The translations under genes and the position numbers were made by a program. Of a stretch of DNA of 64,000 nt, positions 7,565 to 15,902 are shown piece after piece. The stretch covers positions 124,388 through 188,387 of the forward strand of contig PBLF01000020.1 of the NCBI GenBank assembly GCA_002722295.1, written 5' to 3'. Source of the stretch: Stappia sp. (GTDB lineage: Bacteria > Pseudomonadota > Alphaproteobacteria > Rhizobiales > Stappiaceae). The notes under the pieces were generated by a model, which saw only the letters and a list, made by a program, of their open reading frames with translations, was not told where the DNA came from and ran no database searches. Positions within the stretch are counted from its first letter, which is position 1. Each line of letters starts with the position of its first letter.

Positions 7565-8861
7565 CATCGTCGTCGTTATGGCGCCTTGCGTGGCCAAGAG
7601 CCTCGCGGGCGCGGCGAATGGCGCTGGCCACGGCGCTTCGGTCGCCGGAGTTGGGGATCGCGGCGCGGGCGTCCTCGGCGATCAGCGTCAGGTGTCTCGT
7701 CAGGATCGGCACGTGCTCGGGCCTGGTGACGAGCGCCATGCGGCCGATGGCCTCGACCAGGCGCAGGCTGACCATGACGTTGCCACGCGTGGCCCGGCGC
7801 AGCGGATGAAGGGCGGTGCCGACCATGTCCTTGACCTCGAGCAACTCGATCCAGACACGCGGGTTTCCGTCGCCGTCGCACACAAGCGACGAGGGCACGC
7901 CGCGTTGCAGGATCAGGGCAAGTGATGCCGAGAGCTGGTCGAGCGCGCTGATCGCCGTGTAGGAATCGTTGATTCCGGGCGACAGCGCGCGAAGCGCGAT
8001 TTCCACATTGAGATGAATGTTGAACTGGAGATCGCCGTCCGGCGCGCGCGCGTCCGCGATGAACACCGCGGCGCGGATCGCCTTCTCGTCCGGCTTCCCC
8101 CAGACATAGGCAAGCGGCTGGCCCGCGATGAAGAAGTGCCCCGGGCTCGCGACCATGCGGATGAAGCCGTCACACTCCTTCGCGGTCTTTAGAAGCGGGT
8201 CCTGCTGGACGGCCGTCACATAGCCCGAACGGGTGGACCTGACCGGCGTGCCCGGTTCGTCCAGCAGGCTCTTCCGGTCGTCGGGAGCCTCGCGGGGCTC
8301 ATCCGCGAGGAGGCGCGCAACGGCAGAGCGAAGGCTGCGCTGGGTGCGGGCGATCTCGTTGTCCACCATGACCCTGCTTGCCGTGTCGTGGACGAAATAG
8401 ACGAGCCAGAAGAAGCTCACCGTCGCAAGCGCAATGGCGACGGCGACCGCGAGCCTGGGCACGTCGCCGTCGGCAAGCAGGTAGAGAACGATCAGCGAAT
8501 GCAGGAACGTGGCGCCCAGCAGGCCGATGGTGGTCTGGTTGACCCGGTTGTCGGTGAAGGTCTCGAGCAGGCGCGGCCCGATGTTTCCCGCCGCAAGCGT
8601 GAACACCACCAGTGTCAGGGAATAGACCAGGCTGAGCACGGTCATCATCGCGCCGGCGATGGTGCCGAGCAGGGAGCGCGCGCCCACGGCGCTTATCTTG
8701 AGATAGGGAAGCTCGCGGAACAGGTCGCTGGCAAGCTGGGTGCGGTCGAAGGCCACCGTCGCGGCCGCCAGCAGGACGCCGCATCCGGCGAGAAGGCCGG
8801 GGAGGAAAAAGAAACCGCGCACCAGACGACGCAGCCGGACGGCAAGAGTTGATGGATCCAC
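7557..8861 (-). CDS. DUF2254 family membrane protein
   Basis: A 434-residue predicted inner-membrane protein. TM helices lie near residues 15-35 (FFFLPGLLAGCGVLLAAATVA), 60-85, 105-125 and 130-150. A cytoplasmic C-terminal half follows that contains DLQFNIHLNVEIALRALSPG and GINDSYTAISALDQL, segments I associate with DUF2254. No biochemical role is established for the family. The start is GTG 8861 with GGAGAAAA upstream. It is convergent with tonB and stands alone. Confidence 0.85.
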   Translation of the reverse strand: MDPSTLAVRLRRLVRGFFFLPGLLAGCGVLLAAATVAFDRTQLASDLFRELPYLKISAVGARSLLGTIAGAMMTVLSLVYSLTLVVFTLAAGNIGPRLLETFTDNRVNQTTIGLLGATFLHSLIVLYLLADGDVPRLAVAVAIALATVSFFWLVYFVHDTASRVMVDNEIARTQRSLRSAVARLLADEPREAPDDRKSLLDEPGTPVRSTRSGYVTAVQQDPLLKTAKECDGFIRMVASPGHFFIAGQPLAYVWGKPDEKAIRAAVFIADARAPDGDLQFNIHLNVEIALRALSPGINDSYTAISALDQLSASLALILQRGVPSSLVCDGDGNPRVWIELLEVKDMVGTALHPLRRATRGNVMVSLRLVEAIGRMALVTRPEHVPILTRHLTLIAEDARAAIPNSGDRSAVASAIRRAREALGHARRHNDDDAD

Positions 8862-9026
8862 GCGTTTTCTCCGCTACCGTGTGGGAACGTTCCAGGCCGT
8901 GAGGAGTTCCCCTCAAAAGGGCGCCGTCGACATCCCGCAGGATAGGCGCCCTCCACGCCAAGTCCATCTCACGCTTTCCGGGCGGCAGCGCCGGCCGGGG
9001 CCATCCCTTTCACCAAGGAGCACCCC

Positions 9027-9818
9027 ATGCCTGGCCATCGCCCCGTCGCCGTAAACCGTTCAAGGGCGGGTCTTGCCCGCCTGGGTCTTGTCGTTGCCAT
9101 GATCGCCGTGCCGCAGGCACTCAATGCCCAGGTGCCGCGCGACAAACCGGGGGAGGGCGCGGGGGCACCGAAGCAGGGGCAGGCCGGTGTTTCCGGGTCC
9201 GGACGAAAGGACCTGCCTCGCCAGAAGCCGGAAACACCGCAAAAGAGTGAGCCGGCTCCGGAGGTGTCGCGTTCGGACGCCCTGTCGGCGTGCCTCGCGG
9301 CGCTATCCGATCTCGGCGCGCGCGTGCGCCCGCTGGAGGCGCGAGAGGCGCCCGGCGACTGCGGGATGACCGAGCCGGTCGCGCTTTCGGCCGTCGGGGG
9401 GATGCGCATCTCGCCCGAGGCCGAGCTTTCCTGCCGGACCGCGCTCGCCTTCGCGACCTTCGCCGCGACCAAGCTCTTTCCGATGGCCGAGGAAACCCTG
9501 TCCAGTCCCGTCGCGGCGGTTCGTGTCGCGGGGGCCTACGAGTGTCGCGGGCGCAACCGGCAGTCCGGTGCACAGCTCAGCGAACATGCCTTCGGGCGTG
9601 CGATCGACGTGCGTGGGCTGGTGCTGGAAAACGGCGCACGGTGGGGCGTGCGTCCCCTGGAAGCCGGGGATGATGATGCCGGCGCAAGGTTCCAGCGTGC
9701 CTTGCGTGCGGCGGCATGTGGTCCCTTCACCACGGTTCTGGGTCCTGGCGCGGACGCCTATCACGACGACCATCTGCATTTCGACACCAAGCCCCGGCGT
9801 TCGCCCTACTGCCGTTAG
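9027..9818 (+). CDS. Extensin-like secreted protein
   Basis: A 263-residue protein with a signal peptide (LVVAMIAVPQALNAQ), a Pro/Gly/Lys-rich linker to about residue 75, and an extensin-like C-terminal domain (PF06904 type). Diagnostic segments are LSEHAFGRAIDVRG and DAYHDDHLHFDTKPRR with six or more cysteines. The HAFGRAID and HDDHLHFD motifs resemble the zinc-binding His/Asp pattern of peptidoglycan DD-peptidases of the M15/VanY type, so a cell-wall role is plausible, though not proven for the family. AAGGAG precedes ATG 9027. The gene is monocistronic. Confidence 0.85.
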   Translation: MPGHRPVAVNRSRAGLARLGLVVAMIAVPQALNAQVPRDKPGEGAGAPKQGQAGVSGSGRKDLPRQKPETPQKSEPAPEVSRSDALSACLAALSDLGARVRPLEAREAPGDCGMTEPVALSAVGGMRISPEAELSCRTALAFATFAATKLFPMAEETLSSPVAAVRVAGAYECRGRNRQSGAQLSEHAFGRAIDVRGLVLENGARWGVRPLEAGDDDAGARFQRALRAAACGPFTTVLGPGADAYHDDHLHFDTKPRRSPYCR

Positions 9819-9971
9819 GACCGCGCCTTTTGTCGCAGGGGCGGTGCGTCGCATGGCGCGAGAGGGCGGGGCGCATGAATTTGCGCGGGTGAGCCGGTCC
9901 TCAGGAGGGCGCTTCCGTGCAAGGTGTGCGGGCGTTCGGACCGGCATCTGACAAAACGGACGGATCCCCCC

Positions 9972-10217
9972 ATGACGAACAGGCCCACCCGCCTTCTCGA
10001 ATACATTCCCGTGCTCGGCTGGATGCTGCGCAGCGCCAGGCTCGGCGGAACCTTCGAGCGCTATGCCTTCGCCTTCAACATCGCGGCACTCTGGTTTATC
10101 GCGCTGGCGTGGTTTGGATATCCCCTGCTCATCGTGACGATGCTGTCCCTGACGGGGATCTATCTCTTCGGTCTTGTCTATGTGACCTCGCGCGGCCTCT
10201 GGTCCGGCCAGTCCTGA
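9972..10217 (+). CDS. Small two-helix membrane protein, unknown function
   Basis: An 81-residue protein beginning MTNRPTRLLEYIPVLGWML, with two hydrophobic helices (NIAALWFIALAWFGYPLL; VTMLSLTGIYLFGLVYV). The upstream GGACGGA is a modest ribosome binding site. It is convergent with the XRE-cupin regulator gene 17 bases away. I do not recognise a family. Codon use and GC match the neighbours, which supports it as a real gene. Confidence 0.65.
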   Translation: MTNRPTRLLEYIPVLGWMLRSARLGGTFERYAFAFNIAALWFIALAWFGYPLLIVTMLSLTGIYLFGLVYVTSRGLWSGQS

Positions 10218-10234
10218 CCGGGCCCGCTCCCGGC

Positions 10235-10804
10235 TCAGAACGTCGGCGGTGTACAGGCGCTGACGACGACGCAGGGCTCGCGGCCGACCGCCCGGAAACG
10301 GTGCGGCCGGGTGCTGTCGAAGAGATAGGCATCTCCCGGTCCCAGTATCTTCCGGCTTTCGCCGACCGTGACCTCCAGCCGGCCGCTGACGATGACACCG
10401 CCTTCCTCGCCCGTATGGGTGAGCATGACGCGGCCCGTGTCGGCGCCCGGCTGGTAGGTTTCGTGCAGGATCTGCAGCGACCGCGAGAAGAGGGAGCCGC
10501 CGACCTGCCGATAGGAAATGCCGCCGCGACCGATCTCGGTCAGGTCCTCCGCCGCGAAGAACACCTGCTCCTCCGGCTCCGGTTCGAAGGCGAAAAACTC
10601 GGACAGGCCGATGGGAACGCCGTCGAGCACCCGCTTCAGGGCGCTGACAGAGGGGTTCATGCGTCCCGATTCGATCAGAGATATCGTGCCGTTGGTGACA
10701 CCGGCCCTGCGCGCAAGCGCACGCTGGGACAGGCCGCGCGAGACCCGCACCGCCTTCAGACGGGGGCCAAGGGTCCTGACGAACTCGTCCTCGTCGCCTT
10801 GCAT
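10235..10804 (-). CDS. XRE-family transcriptional regulator with C-terminal cupin
   Basis: A 189-residue regulator. An N-terminal helix-turn-helix at residues about 15-70 contains LSQRALARRAGVTNGTISLI. A C-terminal cupin at about 115-185 contains LTHTGEEGGVIVSGRLEVTV and YLFDSTRPHRF. This is the architecture of PuuR and related sensors of polyamine and amino-acid catabolism. It is divergent from an omega-aminotransferase gene 133 bases away, with two perfect palindromes between them. The inferred role is autoregulation and control of that aminotransferase by an amine or amino-acid ligand. Confidence 0.88.
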   Translation of the reverse strand: MQGDEDEFVRTLGPRLKAVRVSRGLSQRALARRAGVTNGTISLIESGRMNPSVSALKRVLDGVPIGLSEFFAFEPEPEEQVFFAAEDLTEIGRGGISYRQVGGSLFSRSLQILHETYQPGADTGRVMLTHTGEEGGVIVSGRLEVTVGESRKILGPGDAYLFDSTRPHRFRAVGREPCVVVSACTPPTF

Positions 10805-10865
10805 GTTTACGATCCTGAACGTTTGAAGCTCATGATATGTTAGATCAATAAGTTACGGTATGGAA

Positions 10866-10910
10866 GAAACAGACTGTTTCCCGATCCGGAACCGTGTTCT
10901 CTCATGAGAG
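10866..10910. promoter_or_regulatory. Two palindromic operator candidates between regulator and aminotransferase
   Basis: GAAACAG-A-CTGTTTC (10866-10880) is a perfect 7+1+7 inverted repeat, and CTCTCATGAGAG (10899-10910) is a perfect 12-bp palindrome. Both sit in the 133-base gap between the divergent XRE-cupin and aminotransferase genes. XRE-cupin regulators usually bind such dyads next to their own gene. Binding is inferred. Confidence 0.5.
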
Positions 10911-10937
10911 GGGACACTTCCGAGAAGGAACAGCCAA

Positions 10938-12281
10938 ATGGACCAGACATTGCCCGGAGCCGGACAGGCCGGCCACAATCGCCCGCTTGACGCCTACTGG
11001 ATGCCGTTCACCTCGAACCGGCGCTTCAAGGCGGCCCCGAAGCTGCTCGCCGAGGCCAAGGGCATGTATTACCGCTCGGATGACGGACGCGAGGTGCTCG
11101 ACGGCACTGCAGGCCTTTGGTGCTGCAACGCGGGGCACGGGCGCGAGGAAATCGCGGAAGCGGTATACCGGCAGCTCCAGAAGCTGGACTATGCGCCGTC
11201 GTTCCAGCTCGGCCATCCCATCGCCTTCGAGTTCGCCGAGCGGCTGACCGATCTCGCGCCGGAGGGCTACAACCACGTCTTCTTCACCGGTTCGGGGTCC
11301 GAGTCCGCCGACACCGCGATGAAGATCGCGCTCGCCTACCACCGGGCCCGCGGGGAGGGGACCCGCACCCGCTTCATCGGCCGTGAGCGCGGGTATCATG
11401 GCGTCGGGTTCGGCGGCATGTCCGTCGGCGGCATCATGGGCAATCGCCGCCAGTTCGGCGCGATGCTGCCCGGCGTCGATCACATGCGCCACACACATGA
11501 CCTGGAGCGCAACGCCTGGAGCGTCGGCGAGCCGGAACACGGTGCGGAACTGGCCGACGATCTCGAGCGGCTGGTCGGCCTTCATGGCGCCGACACGATC
11601 GCGGCGGGGATCGTTGAGCCCGTCGCGGGGTCCACGGGCGTTCTGGTGCCGCCGAAGGGCTACCTCAAGCGACTGCGGGAGATCTGCGACCGGCACGGCA
11701 TCCTCATGATCTACGATGAGGTCATCACGGGATTCGGCCGTCTCGGCACGCCGTTCGCGGTCGACCGGTTCGGCGTCGAGCCGGACATCTTCACGACCGC
11801 CAAGGCGCTGACCAACGGTGTGCTGCCGATGGGCGCGGTCTTCACCAAGGACCACGTGCACGACGCGCTCATGCAGGGCGACGAGGCCGCGATCGAGCTC
11901 TTCCACGGCTACACCTATTCGGGGCATCCGGTCGCGTGCGCAGCCGGCCTCGCCACGCTGGACATCTACGCCAACGAGGGGCTCCTGACCCGCGCGACGG
12001 AGCTCGAGACCCTGTGGAGCGACACGATGCACGCGCTTCGCGGAGAGCCGCATGTGATCGACGTGCGCACCATCGGCCTGGTCGCGGGCATCGAGCTGGC
12101 TCCGCGGGCCGGTCAGGTCGGCGCGCGTGGCTACGAGGTCTTCACGCGCTGCTTCGAGGAGGGCGTCCTGATCCGAGTGACCGGCGACATCATCGCGCTG
12201 TCGCCGCCGCTGATCGTGGAGCCGGGCGAAGTCGCACGCATGGCGGAATGTGTCCGCGATGCCCTGAAGGTCTGCGAATGA
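10938..12281 (+). CDS. Class III omega-amino acid:pyruvate aminotransferase
   Basis: A 447-residue PLP enzyme of the omega-amino acid/beta-alanine:pyruvate transaminase group, with normal length. LDAYWMPFTSNRRFK near the start and GLWCCNAGHGREEI are typical of this subgroup. VFFTGSGSESADTAMK binds the cofactor phosphate. Asp260 in IYDEVITGFGRLG contacts the pyridine nitrogen, and Lys289 in TTAKALTNG is the Schiff-base lysine. It moves a terminal amino group from beta-alanine, GABA, taurine-like or polyamine-derived substrates to pyruvate. The divergent PuuR-like regulator fits polyamine or beta-alanine catabolism. A strong terminator follows. Confidence 0.9.
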   Translation: MDQTLPGAGQAGHNRPLDAYWMPFTSNRRFKAAPKLLAEAKGMYYRSDDGREVLDGTAGLWCCNAGHGREEIAEAVYRQLQKLDYAPSFQLGHPIAFEFAERLTDLAPEGYNHVFFTGSGSESADTAMKIALAYHRARGEGTRTRFIGRERGYHGVGFGGMSVGGIMGNRRQFGAMLPGVDHMRHTHDLERNAWSVGEPEHGAELADDLERLVGLHGADTIAAGIVEPVAGSTGVLVPPKGYLKRLREICDRHGILMIYDEVITGFGRLGTPFAVDRFGVEPDIFTTAKALTNGVLPMGAVFTKDHVHDALMQGDEAAIELFHGYTYSGHPVACAAGLATLDIYANEGLLTRATELETLWSDTMHALRGEPHVIDVRTIGLVAGIELAPRAGQVGARGYEVFTRCFEEGVLIRVTGDIIALSPPLIVEPGEVARMAECVRDALKVCE

Positions 12282-12311
12282 TCGTCTGATCGCCGCACCG
12301 CAGCGATTGCC

Positions 12312-12342
12312 GCGCCCGGAGGCTCAGCCTCCGGGCGCTTTT
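12312..12342 (+). terminator. Rho-independent terminator after the aminotransferase gene
   Basis: A perfect 12-bp GC-rich stem (GCGCCCGGAGGC / GCCTCCGGGCGC) with a three-base loop is followed by TTTT. It lies 31 bases past the aminotransferase stop and separates it from the next gene. Confidence 0.85.
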
Positions 12343-12448
12343 GACTCTGACAACAAATCGCAATGACGGGGCTTTAGACTCTCGCGTCGAATCAACGGGT
12401 TGCTGACGAAGGACATGCAGCCCATCACGGGTACGAAAGGATGATGCG

Positions 12449-13312
12449 GTGAACGATGGTGCAACGGGCGAGGGACTGGTGGCCGGCATTGACGAGGCGA
12501 CCGGGGCGGCGCTGATCGAGATCGTTCGGGCTGCGGCGGCGCGGGAGATCCTTCCCCGCTTCCGGAACCTGGCGGACGACGAGATCGACACCAAGGCCGG
12601 GCCGGATGATCTCGTGACCATCGCCGATCGCGCGGCGGAAGCGGCAATCACCATCGCCGCGCGCGATCTTCTTCCCGATGCGCTCGTGATCGGGGAGGAG
12701 GCGGTCTCCGAGACGCCCGATCTTCTTGCTCTGATGGAAGATGCGAAGACCTGTGTGGTCATCGACCCCGTCGACGGAACCAGCAATTTCGCGTCGGGTA
12801 TCGCGGCCTTCGGCGTCATCCTGAGCGTTGTCGAGCGTGGGCAGCCGGTGTTCGGCCTGCTGTATGATCCGGTCCTCGATGACTGGATCGTCGCGCACAA
12901 GGGGCAGGGAGCCTGGTTCTCGGCGCCGGGCCGTGCGCCTCGCCGTCTCACGACCCGGCCTCGTCCGCCCGCAGGCCGGCTGCAGGGGTTCGTTCCGGTC
13001 GATCTGTTCGAGCCGATGGACCGGGCGCCGGTGATGGCCCGCTTCGCTCCGCTCGGGCCGACCCGGGCCCTGCGCTGCTCTTGCCACGAATATCGGACCA
13101 TCGCCTTCGGTCACGCCGATTACGCGGTTTCTCCGGAACCCAAGCCGTGGGACCACGCCGCCGGTGCGCTGATCGTCGCCGAGGCGGGCGGGCACGCAAC
13201 GGTTGCAGGAACCGCTCCCTATCTGCCGGCACGCAGTGATGGTCCGCTCATCATCGCATCGAGCAGGGACGTCGCGCTCGATGTCGCGCGAATGGCTTCA
13301 AACAAGGGCTGA
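12449..13312 (+). CDS. Inositol monophosphatase-family phosphatase
   Basis: A 287-residue Mg-dependent phosphatase of the IMPase/FBPase superfamily. Metal ligands are visible: GEEAVSE near residue 83, Asp106 and Asp109 in VIDPVDGTSNF, and Asp235 in PKPWDHAAGALIVAEAGG. The substrate cannot be told from sequence; inositol-1-phosphate, histidinol phosphate and 3'-phosphoadenosine phosphate are all handled by relatives. The start is GTG 12449, with GAAAGGA about 8 bases upstream; the in-frame ATG alternatives meet a stop. It is monocistronic, between a terminator and the B12 riboswitch. Confidence 0.85.
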   Translation: MNDGATGEGLVAGIDEATGAALIEIVRAAAAREILPRFRNLADDEIDTKAGPDDLVTIADRAAEAAITIAARDLLPDALVIGEEAVSETPDLLALMEDAKTCVVIDPVDGTSNFASGIAAFGVILSVVERGQPVFGLLYDPVLDDWIVAHKGQGAWFSAPGRAPRRLTTRPRPPAGRLQGFVPVDLFEPMDRAPVMARFAPLGPTRALRCSCHEYRTIAFGHADYAVSPEPKPWDHAAGALIVAEAGGHATVAGTAPYLPARSDGPLIIASSRDVALDVARMASNKG

Positions 13313-13465
13313 CGTCGGGTTCGCTCCGGTGTCGCGGTGGATGTTCAGCGCTGATGCGGGCGATGTTGACGCGTCGCCTTGCCCGGCGTGTCTCAACTTG
13401 GTCGCGACTTGTGATTGACAAGCCGGAACGGCCGGGGCCATGTTGTCGCGTCAACGGTTCTCGGG

Positions 13466-13672
13466 GTCAGGTCTGGCCCTGGGATTAAAAGGGAACACGG
13501 TGAGGCGTACCCAACAGGGACCGAAACCGTGGCTGCCCCCGCAACTGTGAGCGGAGAGCCGGAACCGACGATGCCACTGGCGCGATGCGCCGGGAAGGCC
13601 GGTTCAGGTGATGACCCGCAAGCCAGGAGACCTGCCGCTGATGTCACGATCTGCCTTGGGCAGCCTCGTGAC
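13466..13672 (+). promoter_or_regulatory. Cobalamin (B12) riboswitch with expression-platform hairpin
   Basis: The conserved aptamer elements are all present in order: AAAAGGGAAC (13487-13496), GCTGCCCCCGCAACTGT (13532-13548), CCACTGG with GGGAAGGC, and the B12 box AGCCAGGAGACCTGCC (13621-13636). P1 can be drawn between CAGGTCT (13468-13474) and AGACCTG (13628-13634). A nested hairpin follows at 13643-13672 (GTCACGA/TCGTGAC enclosing CTGCC/GGCAG) and could be part of the expression platform. It lies upstream of the cobalt importer operon, so adenosylcobalamin should turn cobalt uptake off. Confidence 0.95.
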
Positions 13673-13774
13673 CACCGCAACCGGACGCCGGGGTGAGCGT
13701 CACGCGGGTGAGCGACAGGTGAATTCCGTCTCCGCTTTCCGCATCCTTCCCCGATCGTCCTTTCAGTCGACCGT

Positions 13775-13794
13775 GCCGGCTTGTTCAAGCCGGC
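13775..13794 (+). promoter_or_regulatory. Strong hairpin directly before the first importer gene
   Basis: GCCGGCTT-GTTC-AAGCCGGC is a perfect 8-bp stem (9 if the loop closes) that ends 9 bases before the GAGAGGGA ribosome binding site of the first cobalt gene. It has no T-tail, so it is more likely a translation-control or mRNA-stabilising element of the riboswitch leader than a terminator. Confidence 0.5.
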
Positions 13795-13816
13795 GGCCCA
13801 TTGAGAGGGACGCTAC

Positions 13817-14614
13817 ATGAATTTCTCGAACCTCGGACTCGGTGCGCTTTGCGCCGCATCTCTTCTCGCTCCGCTTGCCGCGCAGGCGCATTTCCAGCTC
13901 GCCTATACGCCCGAGGTGAACCTGCAAAAGGCAGGTGACGTGCCGGTCAAGCTCATCTTCTGGCACCCCTTCGAGAACGGCCATGTCATGGACATGGGCG
14001 ACCCGATCCAGTTCTACGCCGTCCATCGCGGCGAGAAGATCGATCTCAAGGGATCCCTGAAGCCGATCACCTTCGCGGGAACGGAGAACGAGGCCGCGGC
14101 CTTCGACGCGACGCTGCCGGTGAAACGCAGCGGCGACTACGTGCTCGTCGTGGAGCCCGCTCCCTACTACGAGGAAAGCGAGGACATCTTCATCCAGCAG
14201 ATCACGAAGTCCTACGTGAACCGCAACGAGATGCCGACCGACTGGATGGAGCCGCAGGGACTTGTCACGGAGATCCTGCCGCTGAACAGGCCGACCAATA
14301 TCGTTGCCGGCTCGACGTTCTCCGGGCGTGTCCTGTCCGAGGGCAAGCCGGTCCCCGGTGCCGAGATCGAGATCGAGTACATGGCGGCCGAGCCCGACAT
14401 GAACGCAAACACGCCGGTGGCGCCGAAGGCATCCCCGATGCCGGGCGGTGCGGTGGTCGCGATCTCGGACGAGAACGGATACTTCACCTTCGGCATTCCC
14501 AAGGCGGGATTCTGGGGGTTCGCGGCGCTTGGTTCCGGTCCCGTGAAGGAGCATGAGGGCAAGGAACTCAGTCAGGACGCGGTTATCTGGGTCCGCGCCT
14601 ACGACGTCGAGTAA
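13817..14614 (+). CDS. Periplasmic DUF4198 component of cobalt/nickel ECF importer (NikK-like)
   Basis: A 265-residue secreted protein of the DUF4198 type found as the K component of NikKMLQO/CbiKMLQO-like transporters. The signal peptide ends at LAAQA, and the mature protein would begin with His (HFQLAYTPEV). A beta-rich body contains WHPFENGHVMDMGDP, and a C-terminal carboxypeptidase-regulatory-like strand set (ISDENGYFTFGIPKAGFWGF) follows. N-terminal His plus internal His residues suggest metal capture. It is the first gene after the B12 riboswitch, with GAGAGGGA upstream. Cobalt is preferred over nickel because of the riboswitch. Confidence 0.85.
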   Translation: MNFSNLGLGALCAASLLAPLAAQAHFQLAYTPEVNLQKAGDVPVKLIFWHPFENGHVMDMGDPIQFYAVHRGEKIDLKGSLKPITFAGTENEAAAFDATLPVKRSGDYVLVVEPAPYYEESEDIFIQQITKSYVNRNEMPTDWMEPQGLVTEILPLNRPTNIVAGSTFSGRVLSEGKPVPGAEIEIEYMAAEPDMNANTPVAPKASPMPGGAVVAISDENGYFTFGIPKAGFWGFAALGSGPVKEHEGKELSQDAVIWVRAYDVE

Positions 14615-14643
14615 GGGGCAGGCCTGGGCCGGAGGAGGCGTGC

Positions 14644-15270
14644 ATGCATATCGTCGACGGCGCGCTGTCGCATGGTGTGGTGGTTGCCGGGGCCGTGCTG
14701 GCCGCCGGCGGCATCGCGATGGGCTTGCGCAAGCTCCCCATGGAGAAAATCCCCGCGGCCGGAGTGCTCAGCGCCTCGTTCTTCGTGGCATCCCTGATCC
14801 ATGTGCCCATCGGGCCCTCGAGCGTCCATCTGATCCTGAACGGTCTGGCCGGGCTCGTGCTCGGCTGGGCCGCCTTTCCGGCGCTTTTCGTCGGATTGCT
14901 TCTGCAGACGATCTTCTTCGGCTTCGGCGGCCTTACCGTTCTGGGCGTCAACACGGTGAACATCGCGCTGCCGGCGGTGGCGGTCTACTACCTGTGTCGG
15001 TCAGGGCTGGCCGCGAGATCACCGGTTGTCGCTGCCGTCGTGGGCGGAATTGGCGGTGCGCTCTCGATCGTCTTCACGACGCTCCTCGTCGGCCTTTCGC
15101 TTGCCATGAGCGGTGAGGAGTTCGTGCCCGCCGCCAAGCTCGTGTTCTTCGCCCACATTCCGGTCATGGCAATCGAGGGCATCCTCACCGGCTTTGCCGT
15201 CTACCTGGCGCGCAAGGTCAAGCCGGAGCTTTTTATCGGACTGCAGGCATCTTCGGAGAGCGTCGCATGA
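14644..15270 (+). CDS. cbiM: Cobalt ECF transporter substrate-binding membrane subunit CbiM
   Basis: A 208-residue polytopic protein of the CbiM/NikM family. The N-terminus MHIVDGALSHG has the invariant His2, which together with the N-terminal amine binds the metal ion. HVPIGPSSVHLILNGLAG and LLLQTIFFGFGGLTVLGVNT are family hallmarks. The body is about six TM helices. No separate CbiN is seen; K and L type proteins replace it. The 3' end overlaps the next gene by ATGA. GGAGGAG precedes the start. Confidence 0.93.
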   Translation: MHIVDGALSHGVVVAGAVLAAGGIAMGLRKLPMEKIPAAGVLSASFFVASLIHVPIGPSSVHLILNGLAGLVLGWAAFPALFVGLLLQTIFFGFGGLTVLGVNTVNIALPAVAVYYLCRSGLAARSPVVAAVVGGIGGALSIVFTTLLVGLSLAMSGEEFVPAAKLVFFAHIPVMAIEGILTGFAVYLARKVKPELFIGLQASSESVA

Positions 15271-15899
15271 GACAGGTGACAGTGTCCGTCATCGTCGGAC
15301 TGGTTTTCGCACTGGCCTCCTTCCAGTCGGCCTTTGCCCACAAGGTCATTGCCTCGGTCTTTGCAAGCGGCAGCATGATCGAGGGGGAAGTCGGCTTCTC
15401 GAACGGTGACATGGCCGCAAACACGCTGGTCGAGGTGTTCGACGAGGAGGGCGCCAAGCTCGGCGAGGCAACGACCGACGAGGACGGCTTCTTCTCGTTC
15501 ACGCCGACCAGCCGGGTCGTGCATGTGTTCAGGGCGAACCTGGGGGCAGGGCACGTCGCCGAGGTTCGCATGGGGCTGGAGGAACTGCCCCGGATCGCAG
15601 GAGCCGGGTCGGCCACCGCCCCCGGCGTGTCCGGTGATGCGGCGAAGAGCCCGGGAGCCGGAAGCGTATCCGTTGCGGCGAACACGAATGGCGTTGCGCT
15701 CGATGCGGCGGTTCTGGCTGAAAACCGGGAACTCCTTCGCGAGATGATCCACAGGGAGGTCACGCCCTTGCGCCGCGAGATCGCCGCCTACAAGGAGAAG
15801 AACGACCTGCAGACGATCCTTGGCGGGATGGGCTATATCGCCGGTCTGTTCGGCGTGTTCTTCTATGTCGCCGCGCGGCGCAAGATGGCCGGAACCTGA
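15267..15899 (+). CDS. NikL/CbtL-like auxiliary subunit of the cobalt importer
   Basis: A 210-residue protein. The signal peptide ends at QSAFA, so the mature chain starts with His (HKVIASVFASG). A carboxypeptidase-regulatory-like beta domain follows (GEVGFSNGDMAANTLVEVFD, TTDEDGFFSFTP). A short helical segment precedes one C-terminal TM helix (LGGMGYIAGLFGVFFYVAARR). This is the layout of the L component of NikKMLQO systems. It overlaps cbiM by four bases and sits 3 bases before cbiQ. The role in metal loading or complex assembly is inferred from context. Confidence 0.82.
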   Translation: MRQVTVSVIVGLVFALASFQSAFAHKVIASVFASGSMIEGEVGFSNGDMAANTLVEVFDEEGAKLGEATTDEDGFFSFTPTSRVVHVFRANLGAGHVAEVRMGLEELPRIAGAGSATAPGVSGDAAKSPGAGSVSVAANTNGVALDAAVLAENRELLREMIHREVTPLRREIAAYKEKNDLQTILGGMGYIAGLFGVFFYVAARRKMAGT

Positions 15900-15902
15900 C
15901 CG

